Source of the DNA: Acidobacteriota bacterium | GTDB lineage: Bacteria > Acidobacteriota > Terriglobia > Terriglobales > Acidobacteriaceae | Assembly (NCBI GenBank): GCA_013289875.1 | Contig: JABCZC010000007.1 | Location: forward strand, 40,934-104,933 | Reading direction: 5' to 3' | Length of the DNA stretch: 64,000 nt | Shown here: positions 1 through 8,818 of the stretch, piece after piece | Position numbering within the stretch: position 1 is the first letter of the stretch | How the letters are laid out: each line of letters starts with the position of its first letter | Translations under genes and position numbers: made by a program | Notes under the pieces: model-generated | The model's input: the letters and a program-made list of their open reading frames with translations, nothing else | Told to the model about the DNA's origin: nothing | Database searches by the model: none

Positions 1-1818
1 ACAACGTATTTTGGCATCAGTCCGAACGGAGAATATGACTTCGGCGGCGGCACGGCCTATGCGCTGACGGATATTCCATCGCAGAGCGGGATGCACGATA
101 TTCAGGCGGGGGATCCACTTCCGGATACGCTATCGAGTTTCCTTTCGGGGAGTCCTTTCGTTTACACACGCGCGATAGCTCCGCCGTACTTTTCGAACGG
201 GCCGCACATCGGGCCGGCGGCGATCAATCGCAACATGGGCGCGGTGTATGCGGAGGATACCTGGAAAATTTCGGACCGGTGGGTACTGGATTACGGGCTG
301 CGGTGGGAGATCTATACGCCGATTTCGGAGCGGGCCAAGCGAACTTCGAGCTTCCTGAACTACGGTTCGGACCAGGAGTTTGCGATCAATCCCCAGCCGG
401 GGTACAAGACGAATCTCGATGGGTTCATGCCGCGCGTGCAGTTGATGTGGAAGGCAACGGACAAGCTGCGCGTGCATGCGGGCGGCGGCCTGACGGTGAT
501 TCCTCCGAATATCTGGCAGGACAATTTTCTAACGGGGTCGACGCCGTTCGTCGTGTATCCGCGGTTGGCCGCGGCAAAGGGCGCGCCGATTCAGTATGGG
601 TTCCAGATTACGCCATCGCAGTTGCCGAATGTTTACACGCCTGCGGGAGTGGAAATTTTCCCGGCCCACGATACCAAGGACGTTCCAGCGAACACGGTGA
701 TGGATGTAGACCGCTACCAGAAGGATGTGGCGGCCCTGACGCCGAGCGGAGTGATCAGCCCGCTGAACCTGAGCGCGATCGATCCCAATTTCGGCAACGC
801 GTGGATGTATTGGTGGACGACCGGCGTGGAGCGGGAGATCGGCAAGCTGACGGCCGATGTGAACTACGTAGGCACGGCGGCTGCTTATCTACCACGGACG
901 AGTTTTCCGAATGCGTATCCGGGGGCAACTGCAGAGTTCGCGCCGCACACGGAGTTCGACAGCTCGGGCAATGTGATCGGCGGATTCGGCGTGGAAAATG
1001 TGATTACGGGCACGGCCCATTCAACGTATAACGCGCTGCAAACTTCGCTGAGCGGAACCGTGCCACACGGAGGTCCGGGTGTTCAAGCCAGCTATACGTG
1101 GGGCAAATCAATCGACGACACGAGCCAGGTGTCCGGCGGCACTGGAGCAACGGGCGCGGTTGTGGTGCCATATCCGCAGGATCCATTTAATACGCACGCG
1201 GAGAAGGGACCGTCGAACTTTGACGTGACGAATGCGTTCACGCTAAGCGCGGCGCAGGACCTGCATGTTGATAACGTCAACTTTCTCGAGGGCGTCAGCC
1301 GGAAGATTACCTCAGGCTGGGAGATGCTGGTGATCTCAACGATCACCAGCGGCTCGCCTTTTACCGTCTATTCGGGAATCCAACAGACAGGCGCGGGGTC
1401 GAATGGAGTGGACAGGCCAGACCAGATTGCCGTGCCGGATTTGTCAACCGCGCGAAAGAAACGCGAGGATTACTTCGGCCGCGGCGCGGACAACGCGTCG
1501 TTCTTTTCGATCCCCATCAATCAACCTGGAGGCACGGGACCCAACAGCGGCTACTTCGGCACGCTGGGACGGAACACGTTTCGCGGTCCGGCGTTTTATG
1601 ACTATGACTTTGCCTTCATCAAGGATACGAAACTGGGCCGGCGCAACAGCGGGATTGAGCTGTTCGATCTGCAATTTCGCGCTGAGTTCTTCAATCTGTT
1701 CAATATCGTGGACATGGGGCTGCCGGCGAATACCATCGAAGGCACCGGATTTGGACAGATCAGCAAGACCGCCGGGACCTCGCGGCAGATTCAATTTTCT
1801 TTGAAGCTGATCTACTAA
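1..1818 (+). CDS. TonB-dependent receptor, Oar-like (3' part; start outside window)
   Basis: The frame is open from the first base of the window and ends at TAA 1816-1818, so only the last 605 residues of an outer-membrane beta-barrel are present. The sequence has the look of acidobacterial Oar-like receptors: strands such as VLDYGLRWEIYTP, then the C-terminal signature FRAEFFNLFN about 50 residues before an end in alternating hydrophobic and aromatic residues (SLKLIY). The complete receptor at 56907-60794 carries the same signature and a matching end. Such receptors import bulky ligands, often glycans, with energy from TonB; the plug and the N-terminal carboxypeptidase-regulatory-like domain are expected upstream of the window. 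An esterase gene starts 3 bp after the stop, suggesting co-transcription. The ligand is not evident. Confidence 0.88.
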   Translation, partial: TTYFGISPNGEYDFGGGTAYALTDIPSQSGMHDIQAGDPLPDTLSSFLSGSPFVYTRAIAPPYFSNGPHIGPAAINRNMGAVYAEDTWKISDRWVLDYGLRWEIYTPISERAKRTSSFLNYGSDQEFAINPQPGYKTNLDGFMPRVQLMWKATDKLRVHAGGGLTVIPPNIWQDNFLTGSTPFVVYPRLAAAKGAPIQYGFQITPSQLPNVYTPAGVEIFPAHDTKDVPANTVMDVDRYQKDVAALTPSGVISPLNLSAIDPNFGNAWMYWWTTGVEREIGKLTADVNYVGTAAAYLPRTSFPNAYPGATAEFAPHTEFDSSGNVIGGFGVENVITGTAHSTYNALQTSLSGTVPHGGPGVQASYTWGKSIDDTSQVSGGTGATGAVVVPYPQDPFNTHAEKGPSNFDVTNAFTLSAAQDLHVDNVNFLEGVSRKITSGWEMLVISTITSGSPFTVYSGIQQTGAGSNGVDRPDQIAVPDLSTARKKREDYFGRGADNASFFSIPINQPGGTGPNSGYFGTLGRNTFRGPAFYDYDFAFIKDTKLGRRNSGIELFDLQFRAEFFNLFNIVDMGLPANTIEGTGFGQISKTAGTSRQIQFSLKLIY

Positions 1819-1821
1819 CGA

Positions 1822-2766
1822 GTGAAGGTCTTCATTGTGTGCAAGGTTCTGTTTCTCTTCGTGGCTATCGCCTGCATCTCTACTAGTCTTTTCGCTCAGA
1901 AGCCCGCATGGCAGGTCCCGCTTGGTCACCTCACAATACCTCTGTGGCCACAGGGAGCGCCCGGTGCTCAGGTGAATCCAGCGCCGGAGATCGATGCTAC
2001 AACGGCGAAGGATCGTCTGGTCGCCGGTAAGCCGGTCATTCGACTGGGCAATGTCTCGGCGCCGACTCTCACCTTGTACGCACCCAAGAGTGAGAACACT
2101 GGCGTTGGCATCGTCGTCTTTCCCGGAGGTTCCTATAAGATTCTCGCTATCGATCTTGAGGGCACGGAGGTGTGCGACTGGCTGACCTCCGCGGGCGTCA
2201 ACTGCATCCTGATCAAATATCGCGTACCGGATACCGGCCCGTATCCCAAATCCTCAGCCGCGCTGCAGGATGCCCAGCGCGCGATCGGCATTGTCCGCTC
2301 TCACGCAGCCGAGTGGCACATCGATCCCAACCGAGTCGGCGTTCTTGGCTTCTCGGCCGGAGCGCACCTTGCTGCCGCTCTCAGCACCCACTTCGATCAG
2401 CGCCTCTATGAGCCGATAGACGCCGCTGACCAGCTTAGCTGCCGTCCTGATTTCGCAGTGATTGTCTATCCCGGCTATCTTGCTCTCGCCGAACAGAACT
2501 TCGCGCCCAATCCAGATATCCGTGTCACCGCCAAGACGCCGCCGTCTTTCATCGTTCAGGCCGAGGATGATCCAGTGCATGTTCAGAATGCCACTGTCTA
2601 CTTTCTGGCGCTGAAGAACGCCAAGGTCCCGGCCGAGTTGCACATCTACGCCGAAGGTGGACACGGTTACGGCCTCCGCCGCACCGCACTGCCCGTTACG
2701 ACATGGCCGGATAGCGTCATCACCTGGCTGCATACGATCCAGATGCTGCCGAACGCTGCGCATTGA
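1822..2766 (+). CDS. secreted alpha/beta-hydrolase (acetyl esterase/lipase type)
   Basis: 314 residues from a GTG start only 3 bp behind the receptor stop, so translation is probably coupled. Residues 1-25 form a signal peptide ending near SLFAQ, which puts the enzyme in the periplasm or outside. The fold is the BD-FAE/Aes type of carbohydrate esterase: oxyanion region VFPGGSY, nucleophile elbow GFSAGAH with Ser about 178, acid in the DDPVH segment near 250, and His 281 in GGHGYG. Relatives remove acetyl or feruloyl groups from plant polysaccharides. Pairing with an Oar-type receptor supports a role in trimming an imported glycan, but that is inference. The stop lies 1 bp from the stop of the convergent gene. 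Confidence 0.85.
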   Translation: MKVFIVCKVLFLFVAIACISTSLFAQKPAWQVPLGHLTIPLWPQGAPGAQVNPAPEIDATTAKDRLVAGKPVIRLGNVSAPTLTLYAPKSENTGVGIVVFPGGSYKILAIDLEGTEVCDWLTSAGVNCILIKYRVPDTGPYPKSSAALQDAQRAIGIVRSHAAEWHIDPNRVGVLGFSAGAHLAAALSTHFDQRLYEPIDAADQLSCRPDFAVIVYPGYLALAEQNFAPNPDIRVTAKTPPSFIVQAEDDPVHVQNATVYFLALKNAKVPAELHIYAEGGHGYGLRRTALPVTTWPDSVITWLHTIQMLPNAAH

Positions 2767-2767
2767 G

Positions 2768-4036
2768 TTAGAAGAACGTCTGCACGACATCGACGGCTGT
2801 GTAATCTGTGTCCACTACAGGCAAGCATCGCCACTTGTCGAAGGTCAGGCAGGGATGCGAAATATCGAAGGCGATCATGTCGCCCACGCGGATATTGTCT
2901 CCTTCAGCAATGAGCAAATAGGCGTGCTGGTCCATCATTTTGGTGAGGGCCCATGCTGACGGGGCGGGGATCGGAGCAGAGTTCCCCGGTCGAAAGTGCA
3001 GCGCGGGCATAGGCAGGCCGGAGTCAAAGGCGGCATCGCGCTCACCTAGCGCGACGATGGCCTTTTCTTTTTCGGGGATGGACTGAACGTAAGCCCAGAC
3101 CTGGAGTGCGGGTATGAGTCCGGAGCGCATACGCTGTGCGATGGGATTGTGGGCGAGAATCCTTTCCTGCGCGCGGCGATAGGAGCCGACATCGTGGGTG
3201 AGATAGCAGCCGGGGCGAAGAACGACTTCTACTTTGTCTCCGAATGCGGCAGCCGAGAATGCTTCGGCGACGACGTCGTACCAGGCTGAGCCTGCTCCGG
3301 TGAGGATAGCGGGATTGCGGTCGAAGCGCCCGCAATCGAGCAGGGTGCGTGTGACGGAGACGGCGCGACCGAGAAGGCTGCGAATCTGTATCTCATCGTC
3401 GAGAACGCCTTCGAAAACCTCGACCCCGGCGAGCGACAGGGTGCCGCGAGATTGGTCAAGCGCGGTCAGAACGGAATGAAGCTGGCCGGCCTTGCGCACA
3501 CCGGTGCGGCCCCCGTCGGGGCCAAGTTCAACCAGTACCTGCACGCGCTTGCCTGCCGAGCGGAAGTAGTTCCCCAGTTGCTCGATCTGTTCCGCGGAAT
3601 CTACCAGGCAGTAATAGTCGAAGGCGGGATCGTCGAGCAATTTTGCGACGATCGCCATGTTCTGCTTGCCGACCAGCTGGTTCGCCATCAGGACACGGCG
3701 TACGCCGTGGAGGTATGCGATGCGCGTCTGGTGCGCGGTGGCTAGGGTGATGCCCCAGGCTCCGGCTTCGAGTTGCATCTCGAAGAGGCGTGGAGCCATG
3801 GTTGTTTTGCCATGTGGCGCGAGCTTGACTCGATACTCCTCGACGAATTGCTGCATCCAGCGCAGGTTGTGCTCGAGCTTGCCGCGATAGAGCACAGCCA
3901 GAGGCAGGCTGAAATCCTCGCGCAGGAGATTCCATCCGAGCTCGGCGATTTGTTCGGGTGTGGCGGGGTTGTCGAGGAAGCCGAGCCCTTTGTGAAATGG
4001 AGAGATTTTATCGTCGGGCGTGCAGGGGTTGGGCAA
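2768..4036 (-). CDS. D-serine dehydratase-like PLP enzyme (DSD1/alanine-racemase N-terminal fold)
   Basis: 422 residues, start TTG 4036 with GGAG about 12 bases upstream; I saw no better start. The N-terminal domain has the fold-type III PLP motif APHGKTTMAP, with Lys77 as the expected Schiff-base lysine. The C-terminal domain carries H394-P-C396 in SHPCLTFDKW. In eukaryotic zinc-dependent D-serine dehydratase a His and a Cys two residues apart bind zinc, whereas D-threonine aldolases have His-x-Asp, so the dehydratase/deaminase branch fits better. The expected reaction is D-serine, or a related D-amino acid, to 2-oxoacid and ammonia through an enamine. The neighbouring D-aminoacylase, RidA and permease support D-amino-acid catabolism. 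Substrate preference cannot be fixed from sequence. Confidence 0.83.
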   Translation of the reverse strand: MPNPCTPDDKISPFHKGLGFLDNPATPEQIAELGWNLLREDFSLPLAVLYRGKLEHNLRWMQQFVEEYRVKLAPHGKTTMAPRLFEMQLEAGAWGITLATAHQTRIAYLHGVRRVLMANQLVGKQNMAIVAKLLDDPAFDYYCLVDSAEQIEQLGNYFRSAGKRVQVLVELGPDGGRTGVRKAGQLHSVLTALDQSRGTLSLAGVEVFEGVLDDEIQIRSLLGRAVSVTRTLLDCGRFDRNPAILTGAGSAWYDVVAEAFSAAAFGDKVEVVLRPGCYLTHDVGSYRRAQERILAHNPIAQRMRSGLIPALQVWAYVQSIPEKEKAIVALGERDAAFDSGLPMPALHFRPGNSAPIPAPSAWALTKMMDQHAYLLIAEGDNIRVGDMIAFDISHPCLTFDKWRCLPVVDTDYTAVDVVQTFF

Positions 4037-4115
4037 GGTGCGGTCTCCGTGGCAAAGGTAAGGATATCGCCTGCCGTGGATGCGCGGCCTGAGCTGCTAT
4101 ATCTTTGAGAAGTCT

Positions 4116-5582
4116 ATGCCGGTTTGTGACACACTCATCCGCGGAGCGCGGGTTATCGATGGCAGCGGCGGCGAGCCCCGAGTTGCCGATGTTGCTGTCG
4201 CTGGCGATCAGATTATTGCAATTGGGGCTGATTTGGATTGTGTTGCAGGCGAAGTTGTCGATGGATCAGGCATGGTTCTTGCGCCGGGGTTCATTGATGT
4301 TCACACTCATGACGACACGAATGTGATCCGCACTCCCGAGATGCTTCCGAAGTTGTCGCAGGGCGTGACGACGGTGATCGTGGGCAACTGCGGTATCAGC
4401 GCAGCGCCGGTCAAGCTGAAGGGCGCGCCACCTGATCCGATGAACCTGCTCGGAGATGCGAGCGTGTTTCGGTATCCAACCTTCGCGAAGTATGTTGCAG
4501 CGATAGAGGCGGCGCGGCCCGCGGTAAATGTGGCTGCCCTGGTAGGGCATACGGCGCTGCGCAATAACCATATGGACTGGCTCGATCGAGCGGCGACAGC
4601 AAGTGAAATCGAGGCGATGCGCGGCCAACTGGTTGAGGCGCTCGACCGTGGTGCGCTCGGGTTGAGCACAGGGCTGGCTTATCTGTCAGCAAGCTCGGCG
4701 ACGACGGATGAGGTGATAGCGCTGGCTGAGCCTCTCGCACGGGCGGCCGGACTGTATACGACGCACCTGCGTAGCGAGACAGCAACGATTCTCGAGGCGA
4801 TGAGCGAGGCCTTTCGGATCGGCCGGGAGTGCGCGGTGCCTGTCGTGATCTCGCACCTGAAATGCGCGGGGCTGGACAACTGGGGCCGGAGCGGCGAAGT
4901 GCTGGAGGCGCTGGATGCGGCGCGCGGTTCGCAGCCGGTGAGTTGCGATTGCTATCCGTATGCGGCGGGGTCGAGCACGCTCGATCTGCGCCAGGTGGAC
5001 GAGCGGGTTGAGATCAGGATTACGTGGTCTGAATCGCATCCTGAGATGGCGGGACGCACGCTTGCGGAGATTGCGCGCGACTTGCAGATCGGGCAGATTG
5101 AGGCGGCGAAACGGCTGCGACCGGCGGGGGCGATCTATCACAGCATTTCGGAAGAGGACATGCGGCGAATTCTGCGGCATCCGGCGACGATGATCGGATC
5201 TGATGGATTGCCAAATGATCCGCGACCGCACCCCCGGCTGTGGGGCACGTTTCCGCGCGTGCTGGGGCGGTATTGCCGCGAGGAGGGGCTGCTTCCGCTT
5301 AGGGAAGCAATCCATAAGATGACCGGCATGCCGGCGGCGCGGTTCGCCCTCTCCGGGCGCGGGCTGATTCGAGATGGCTACCATGCTGATCTGGTGCTCT
5401 TCGACGAGGAGACAATACGGGATACGGCTACGTATGCCGATCCGGTCAGTGCCGCGGAGGGTATCGCGGCCGTGTGGGTCAATGGGGTGTTGTCCTACCG
5501 TGATCGCGCTCCCACGGGAGAACGAGGGGGGCGATTTCTACCACGGTCGAGCGGTCGACAAGGAATTGAGGAGCGCACATGA
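4116..5582 (+). CDS. N-acyl-D-amino-acid deacylase (D-aminoacylase)
   Basis: Amidohydrolase-superfamily enzyme of 488 residues that releases free D-amino acids from N-acyl derivatives. I place the start at ATG 4116 (MPVCDTLIRGARVIDG), with GAGAAG just upstream; an in-frame ATG at 4080 would add 12 unlikely residues. Family marks are the metal motif HTHDD near residue 63, the metal-bridging Cys in VGNCG near 90, His in TTHLRSE and in ISHLK, and a late Asp in GSDGLP. The stop overlaps the RidA start as ATGA. Divergent from the D-serine dehydratase-like gene with about 80 bp between starts, so one promoter region probably serves both. Activity on a specific D-amino acid is not determined. Confidence 0.87.
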   Translation: MPVCDTLIRGARVIDGSGGEPRVADVAVAGDQIIAIGADLDCVAGEVVDGSGMVLAPGFIDVHTHDDTNVIRTPEMLPKLSQGVTTVIVGNCGISAAPVKLKGAPPDPMNLLGDASVFRYPTFAKYVAAIEAARPAVNVAALVGHTALRNNHMDWLDRAATASEIEAMRGQLVEALDRGALGLSTGLAYLSASSATTDEVIALAEPLARAAGLYTTHLRSETATILEAMSEAFRIGRECAVPVVISHLKCAGLDNWGRSGEVLEALDAARGSQPVSCDCYPYAAGSSTLDLRQVDERVEIRITWSESHPEMAGRTLAEIARDLQIGQIEAAKRLRPAGAIYHSISEEDMRRILRHPATMIGSDGLPNDPRPHPRLWGTFPRVLGRYCREEGLLPLREAIHKMTGMPAARFALSGRGLIRDGYHADLVLFDEETIRDTATYADPVSAAEGIAAVWVNGVLSYRDRAPTGERGGRFLPRSSGRQGIEERT

Positions 5583-5980
5583 ACATCAAGCGGTATGGCG
5601 TGGAAGGTGGCAAGGGCACGGGCGGTCAGCATCTGCCGTTTGCCCGGGCCGTCGAGGCCGATGGCTGGCTGTATGTGTCGGGCCAGGTGCCGATGGTCAA
5701 AGGGGAAGTGGTTGAGGGGAACATTGTCGTCCAATCGCACCAGGCCATTCGCAATCTGCTGGCGATTCTGGAGGAGGCGGGCTACGGGCCAGAGCACGTG
5801 GTGCGTTGCGGCGTGTGGCTCGACGATCCCCGCGATTTCCAGTCGTTCAACGGGGTCTTCCGGCACTACTTTGGCGACCATCCGCCGGCGCGCGCGTGCG
5901 TGGTCTCCAGCATGGTGGTTGACTGCAAAGTCGAGATCGATTGCATCGCCTACAAACCGCCGGTGGCGAAGCCCGAATGA
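5579..5980 (+). CDS. ridA: RidA/YjgF family enamine deaminase
   Basis: 133 residues, the usual size for the family. Its ATG overlaps the deacylase stop (ATGA at 5579-5582), and its own stop overlaps the permease start in the same way. The C-terminal half has the conserved Arg in PPARACVVSSMV, which in RidA holds the substrate carboxylate. RidA proteins hydrolyse 2-aminoacrylate and related enamines that leak from PLP-dependent dehydratases. Its position beside a D-serine dehydratase-like gene fits that task directly. Some family members are instead pathway-specific deaminases in amino-acid breakdown, which cannot be excluded here. Confidence 0.9.
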   Translation: MNIKRYGVEGGKGTGGQHLPFARAVEADGWLYVSGQVPMVKGEVVEGNIVVQSHQAIRNLLAILEEAGYGPEHVVRCGVWLDDPRDFQSFNGVFRHYFGDHPPARACVVSSMVVDCKVEIDCIAYKPPVAKPE

Positions 5981-7326
5981 TCGACCACCACGGCGTCTTC
6001 CTGCTGGTAGCGGCACTCAGCGCTGTGATTGCGCTCATTCTGCTCATTGCTGTCTTCAAGCTGAATCCCTTCATCGTCCTGTTTTTGACGTCGCTGGCGC
6101 TGGCGGTGGTGACCGGTATGCCGGTGCAGGCGATCGTCCACTCATTCGAGGTGGGTCTGGGCAATACGCTGGGGCACATCGCGATCGTAGTGGGGCTGGG
6201 CACCATGCTCGGCAAGATGATGGCCGAGTCGGGGGGCGCAGACCGCATCGCGTTCACGCTGATTCGGCTGTTTGGGCCTAAGAACATCCACTGGGCGATG
6301 GTGGTGATCGGGTTTGTCGTTGGCCTGCCGGTTTTCTTTGAAGTGGGCTTCGTGCTGCTGATACCGATTGCCTTCACGGTGGCCCGGCGTACCGGGTCGT
6401 CGCTGGTGCTGGTCGGGTTGCCGATGGTGGCCGGGCTATCGGTGGTGCACGGGTTGATGCCGCCGCATCCGGCGGCGATGCTGGCGGTGACCATCTTCAA
6501 CGCCGATGTGGGCCGCACGATCTTCTATGCGCTCCTGATCGGCATTCCTACGGCGGCGCTTGCCGGTCCGCTGTATGCGAAGTTCATCGCGCCACGGATT
6601 CAGCTGGATCCGGACAATCCGATGGCGGCGCAGTTTGTCGATCACGGTGAGGAGAGCAGCCTGCCGGGATTCGGCATTACGCTGGCGACCATTCTGCTGC
6701 CGGTTGCGCTGATGCTGATCGGGAGCTGGGCCGATTTCGTGTCTGCGCCGAAGAGCGGGCTGAACGATGGTTTGCGGCTTCTTGGCAATCCGGACATCGC
6801 GCTGCTGATCGGGGTGATCGTAAGCTTCGTGACGCTGGGTAGGATGCGCGGCGTTACGCGCGAGACGATTCTGAAATTTACCAACGAATGCCTGGCCCCC
6901 ACCGCCACCATTACCCTGCTGGTCGGCGCGGGGGGAGGGTTTGGGCGCATCCTCCAGGACAGCGGCGTCTCGCAGGCGATCGTGACACTTGCTCTCCACA
7001 CGCATGTATCGCTGCTCGTGATGGCGTGGATGGTAGCCGCCCTCATCCGGCTGGCGACCGGGTCGTCGACGGTGGCGATGTCGACGGCGGCGGGTATTGT
7101 CGCGCCCATTGCCCTGCACGCGACCGGGGTTCGGCCAGAGCTACTAGCGATTGCCACGGGTGGAGGGTCGCTGATCTTCTCGCACGTCAACGATGGAGGC
7201 TTCTGGCTGGTGAAGGAGTACTTTCATATGAGCGTCGCGGAGACGATGAAGACCTGGTCAATCTGCGAGACGATCATCTCGGTTTCGGTGCTGGTTCTGA
7301 CGCTGGCGCTGTCTCTGGTCGTTTGA
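5977..7326 (+). CDS. GntP-family permease
   Basis: 449 residues from ATG 5977, which overlaps the RidA stop as ATGA; an in-frame upstream ATG at 5941 lies inside ridA and is less likely. The protein is almost wholly hydrophobic, with about 12 membrane segments and family blocks such as LGTMLGKMMAESGGADRIA, PPHPAAML and GGGSLIFSHVNDGGFW near the C-terminus. Characterised GntP members carry gluconate and related sugar acids, and DsdX imports D-serine. As the last gene of a deacylase-RidA operon beside a D-serine dehydratase-like enzyme, a D-amino acid or its N-acyl form is the more likely cargo. That is inferred from context. Confidence 0.88.
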   Translation: MIDHHGVFLLVAALSAVIALILLIAVFKLNPFIVLFLTSLALAVVTGMPVQAIVHSFEVGLGNTLGHIAIVVGLGTMLGKMMAESGGADRIAFTLIRLFGPKNIHWAMVVIGFVVGLPVFFEVGFVLLIPIAFTVARRTGSSLVLVGLPMVAGLSVVHGLMPPHPAAMLAVTIFNADVGRTIFYALLIGIPTAALAGPLYAKFIAPRIQLDPDNPMAAQFVDHGEESSLPGFGITLATILLPVALMLIGSWADFVSAPKSGLNDGLRLLGNPDIALLIGVIVSFVTLGRMRGVTRETILKFTNECLAPTATITLLVGAGGGFGRILQDSGVSQAIVTLALHTHVSLLVMAWMVAALIRLATGSSTVAMSTAAGIVAPIALHATGVRPELLAIATGGGSLIFSHVNDGGFWLVKEYFHMSVAETMKTWSICETIISVSVLVLTLALSLVV

Positions 7327-7363
7327 GGGAGTACCCCCTCCCCCCTGTTTTGGCTATGATTCC

Positions 7364-7522
7364 GTAATCGATTGATATTAAATTGTTTAACGGGTACGTC
7401 GACGCTACATAATAGTCAGTAAAAGACTTATCGCCACTTTCATGATTCTAAGCGAGTTACAGGCAGCTTTTGCACTGATTTCAGAGCTGTCGCTAAGGCA
7501 GCCCTGTAATCGATTGATATTA
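7364..7522. repeat. 17-bp direct repeat, two copies (7364-7380 and 7506-7522)
   Basis: GTAATCGATTGATATTA occurs identically at 7364-7380 and 7506-7522, 142 bp apart. Each copy has TAAT and ATTA at its ends, giving it imperfect dyad symmetry. The sequence between the copies shows no gene. It could be a protein-binding site or the trace of a small duplication. The function is unknown. Confidence 0.75.
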
Positions 7523-7584
7523 TTATGGATGGCTGAAGCTATTTGATTCTAAAGCCGTTGCGGCAATCCGTTGTCGCTGAAGAC

Positions 7585-7617
7585 AAAAGACCCGGCGATG
7601 ATGGCGACGGGTCTTTT
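7585..7617. terminator. bidirectional intrinsic terminator
   Basis: AAAAGACCC (7585-7593) pairs perfectly with GGGTCTTTT (7609-7617), extended by one G-C pair, with a 13-base loop. A-rich and T-rich arm ends make it able to stop transcription from both sides. It lies between the convergent GntP operon and the EamA pair. Confidence 0.8.
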
Positions 7618-7680
7618 CTGTCTCTATTTCTATTGTAGCGATTTGAGAGAAATAGTCCGCCAACTATTTCGGGTTGATCG

Positions 7681-8055
7681 TTACCTGTTTCCCAGGAAGA
7701 CGAGAGTGACGCCGATGGCGACGAGCAGGACTCCGAGCCAGCGCTGGCGGCTGACCCGCTCGTTTAGAAAGGCGAGTCCGCCGAAGGCTCCGGCGACGTA
7801 GCTCAGGGCGGTAACCGGGACAACAAAGCTGACGTTGTACATGGACAGCGCACCCAGCAGGGCGAAGAAGGCGGTCGCCATCATGCCTACGCCGACCCAC
7901 ATCCAGGGCAGGCGCAAGGCTCTCAGGATGACTTTCGCGATCTGGACGGGGTGGAAGCTGGTGGCTTCACCGACCTGCTTCATGGCGCGCGAGACGCAGA
8001 GCTCGCCGCCGGTTCCGGCGACGACGATCAGGGTAAAGAGGATGAGCTGGCGCAC
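7681..8055 (-). CDS. half-size EamA/SMR-like membrane protein, subunit 2
   Basis: 124 residues with four predicted membrane helices, half the length of a standard EamA transporter. The last helix pair shows the family pattern (SYVAGAFGGLAFLNERVS, then LGVLLVAIGVTLVFLG). The start is GTG 8055, whose G is also the last base of the upstream gene's TAG stop (TAGTG), so the two genes are translationally coupled. Half-size EamA proteins in pairs are known from ArnE/ArnF, which flip an undecaprenyl-linked aminosugar, and a heterodimer is the natural reading here. Substrate unknown. Confidence 0.78.
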   Translation of the reverse strand: MRQLILFTLIVVAGTGGELCVSRAMKQVGEATSFHPVQIAKVILRALRLPWMWVGVGMMATAFFALLGALSMYNVSFVVPVTALSYVAGAFGGLAFLNERVSRQRWLGVLLVAIGVTLVFLGNR

Positions 8056-8471
8056 TACGCAGGCTCCGTAGTTCTGGGGTTGGTCCGGCCTACGACAAAG
8101 ACTCCGAGGCAGATGACGGCGATTCCGGCCCAGCGCAGGGGAGAGACGCGTTCTCCGAGCATGAGGTAACTGAGAAGGGCGACGACTCCGTAGGCCAGCG
8201 AGGAGGCGGGCTGCACGAAACTATAGTCGGCCCAGGACAGCACCAGCATGTAGGCCACGAAGAAAGTGATGAGAGAGGCGATTCCCAGCCAGATGGAGGG
8301 GGAGGCGAAGATTTTCAGAGCTGTGTGGAGCAGCTCGGCGGGCGGCCACAGGGTCAGGTCGCCGATGTGCTTCATTCCTTTTCCGAGCAGGACGTTGCCG
8401 AGCGGGCCGGCGATGATCATGACGGCGATCATCAAGAAAGTCTTCAGATGCAGGGGTTTGTCCGGCGTCAT
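8055..8471 (-). CDS. half-size EamA/SMR-like membrane protein, subunit 1
   Basis: 138 residues, four predicted helices, and the same layout as the following gene: GKGMKHIGDLT near the N-terminus matches the partner's SRAMKQVGEAT, and the end helix after LGERVSPLRWAG matches LNERVSRQRWLG. The two are therefore divergent paralogues encoded in tandem and probably assemble as one transporter. The stop overlaps the partner's GTG start by one base. Roles proposed for such pairs include lipid-linked sugar flipping and small-molecule export; nothing in the sequence decides between them. Confidence 0.78.
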   Translation of the reverse strand: MTPDKPLHLKTFLMIAVMIIAGPLGNVLLGKGMKHIGDLTLWPPAELLHTALKIFASPSIWLGIASLITFFVAYMLVLSWADYSFVQPASSLAYGVVALLSYLMLGERVSPLRWAGIAVICLGVFVVGRTNPRTTEPA

Positions 8472-8818
8472 CGGGTTTGCGGAACGCCTGTCGAGACAGA
8501 AATCATTCTTCCATTGTAAAGGTTCGTCTTTTGGGGGAAGCGCTTAGTGAGCGCGTCGGCGATTTTTCGTCAACCAACAAAGTCGTTTCCTGCCACCGAG
8601 CCCGTTTGATGATTCCCGTTCCGAATGCCAGTTTACGGGCAATTGAAATTGGCTCTGAATCAAAAGCTAGGAGGCTGTCCAAAATCGCACAGGTTTTTTG
8701 ATTCCCGGACATGGTGGTGATCGAGCTCAGACCCGAACGTCTGTGATTCCACCACTTAGCCCGGCGGACGCTGGCGACAAACGTGCAACCTATCCCCCCG
8801 GATTTCCAGAGGGATGCG
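8472..8818. other. intergenic region of about 350 bp between divergent genes
   Basis: This is the shared upstream region of the EamA pair (minus) and the ADOP permease (plus). I see no convincing gene, perfect palindrome or strong promoter pair. A purine-rich ribosome-binding site (AGAGGG near 8808-8813) belongs to the permease start at 8819. Confidence 0.4.

Larger units (their letters stand above)
7327..7680. other. intergenic region of about 350 bp with repeats and a terminator
   Basis: No gene is seen. The GntP stop is followed by a short weak stem (GAGGG 7325-7329 with CCCTC 7336-7340), then a more A+T-rich stretch holding two copies of a 17-bp direct repeat, and finally a clear hairpin at 7585-7617. 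The genes on both sides end here (plus-strand operon and minus-strand EamA pair), so the hairpin serves a convergent junction. Confidence 0.6.

Noticed and set aside
2768..4036. D-threonine aldolase as the name for the PLP enzyme
   Set aside because: The metal motif is His-Pro-Cys, as in zinc-dependent D-serine dehydratase; D-threonine aldolases have His-x-Asp at this place.
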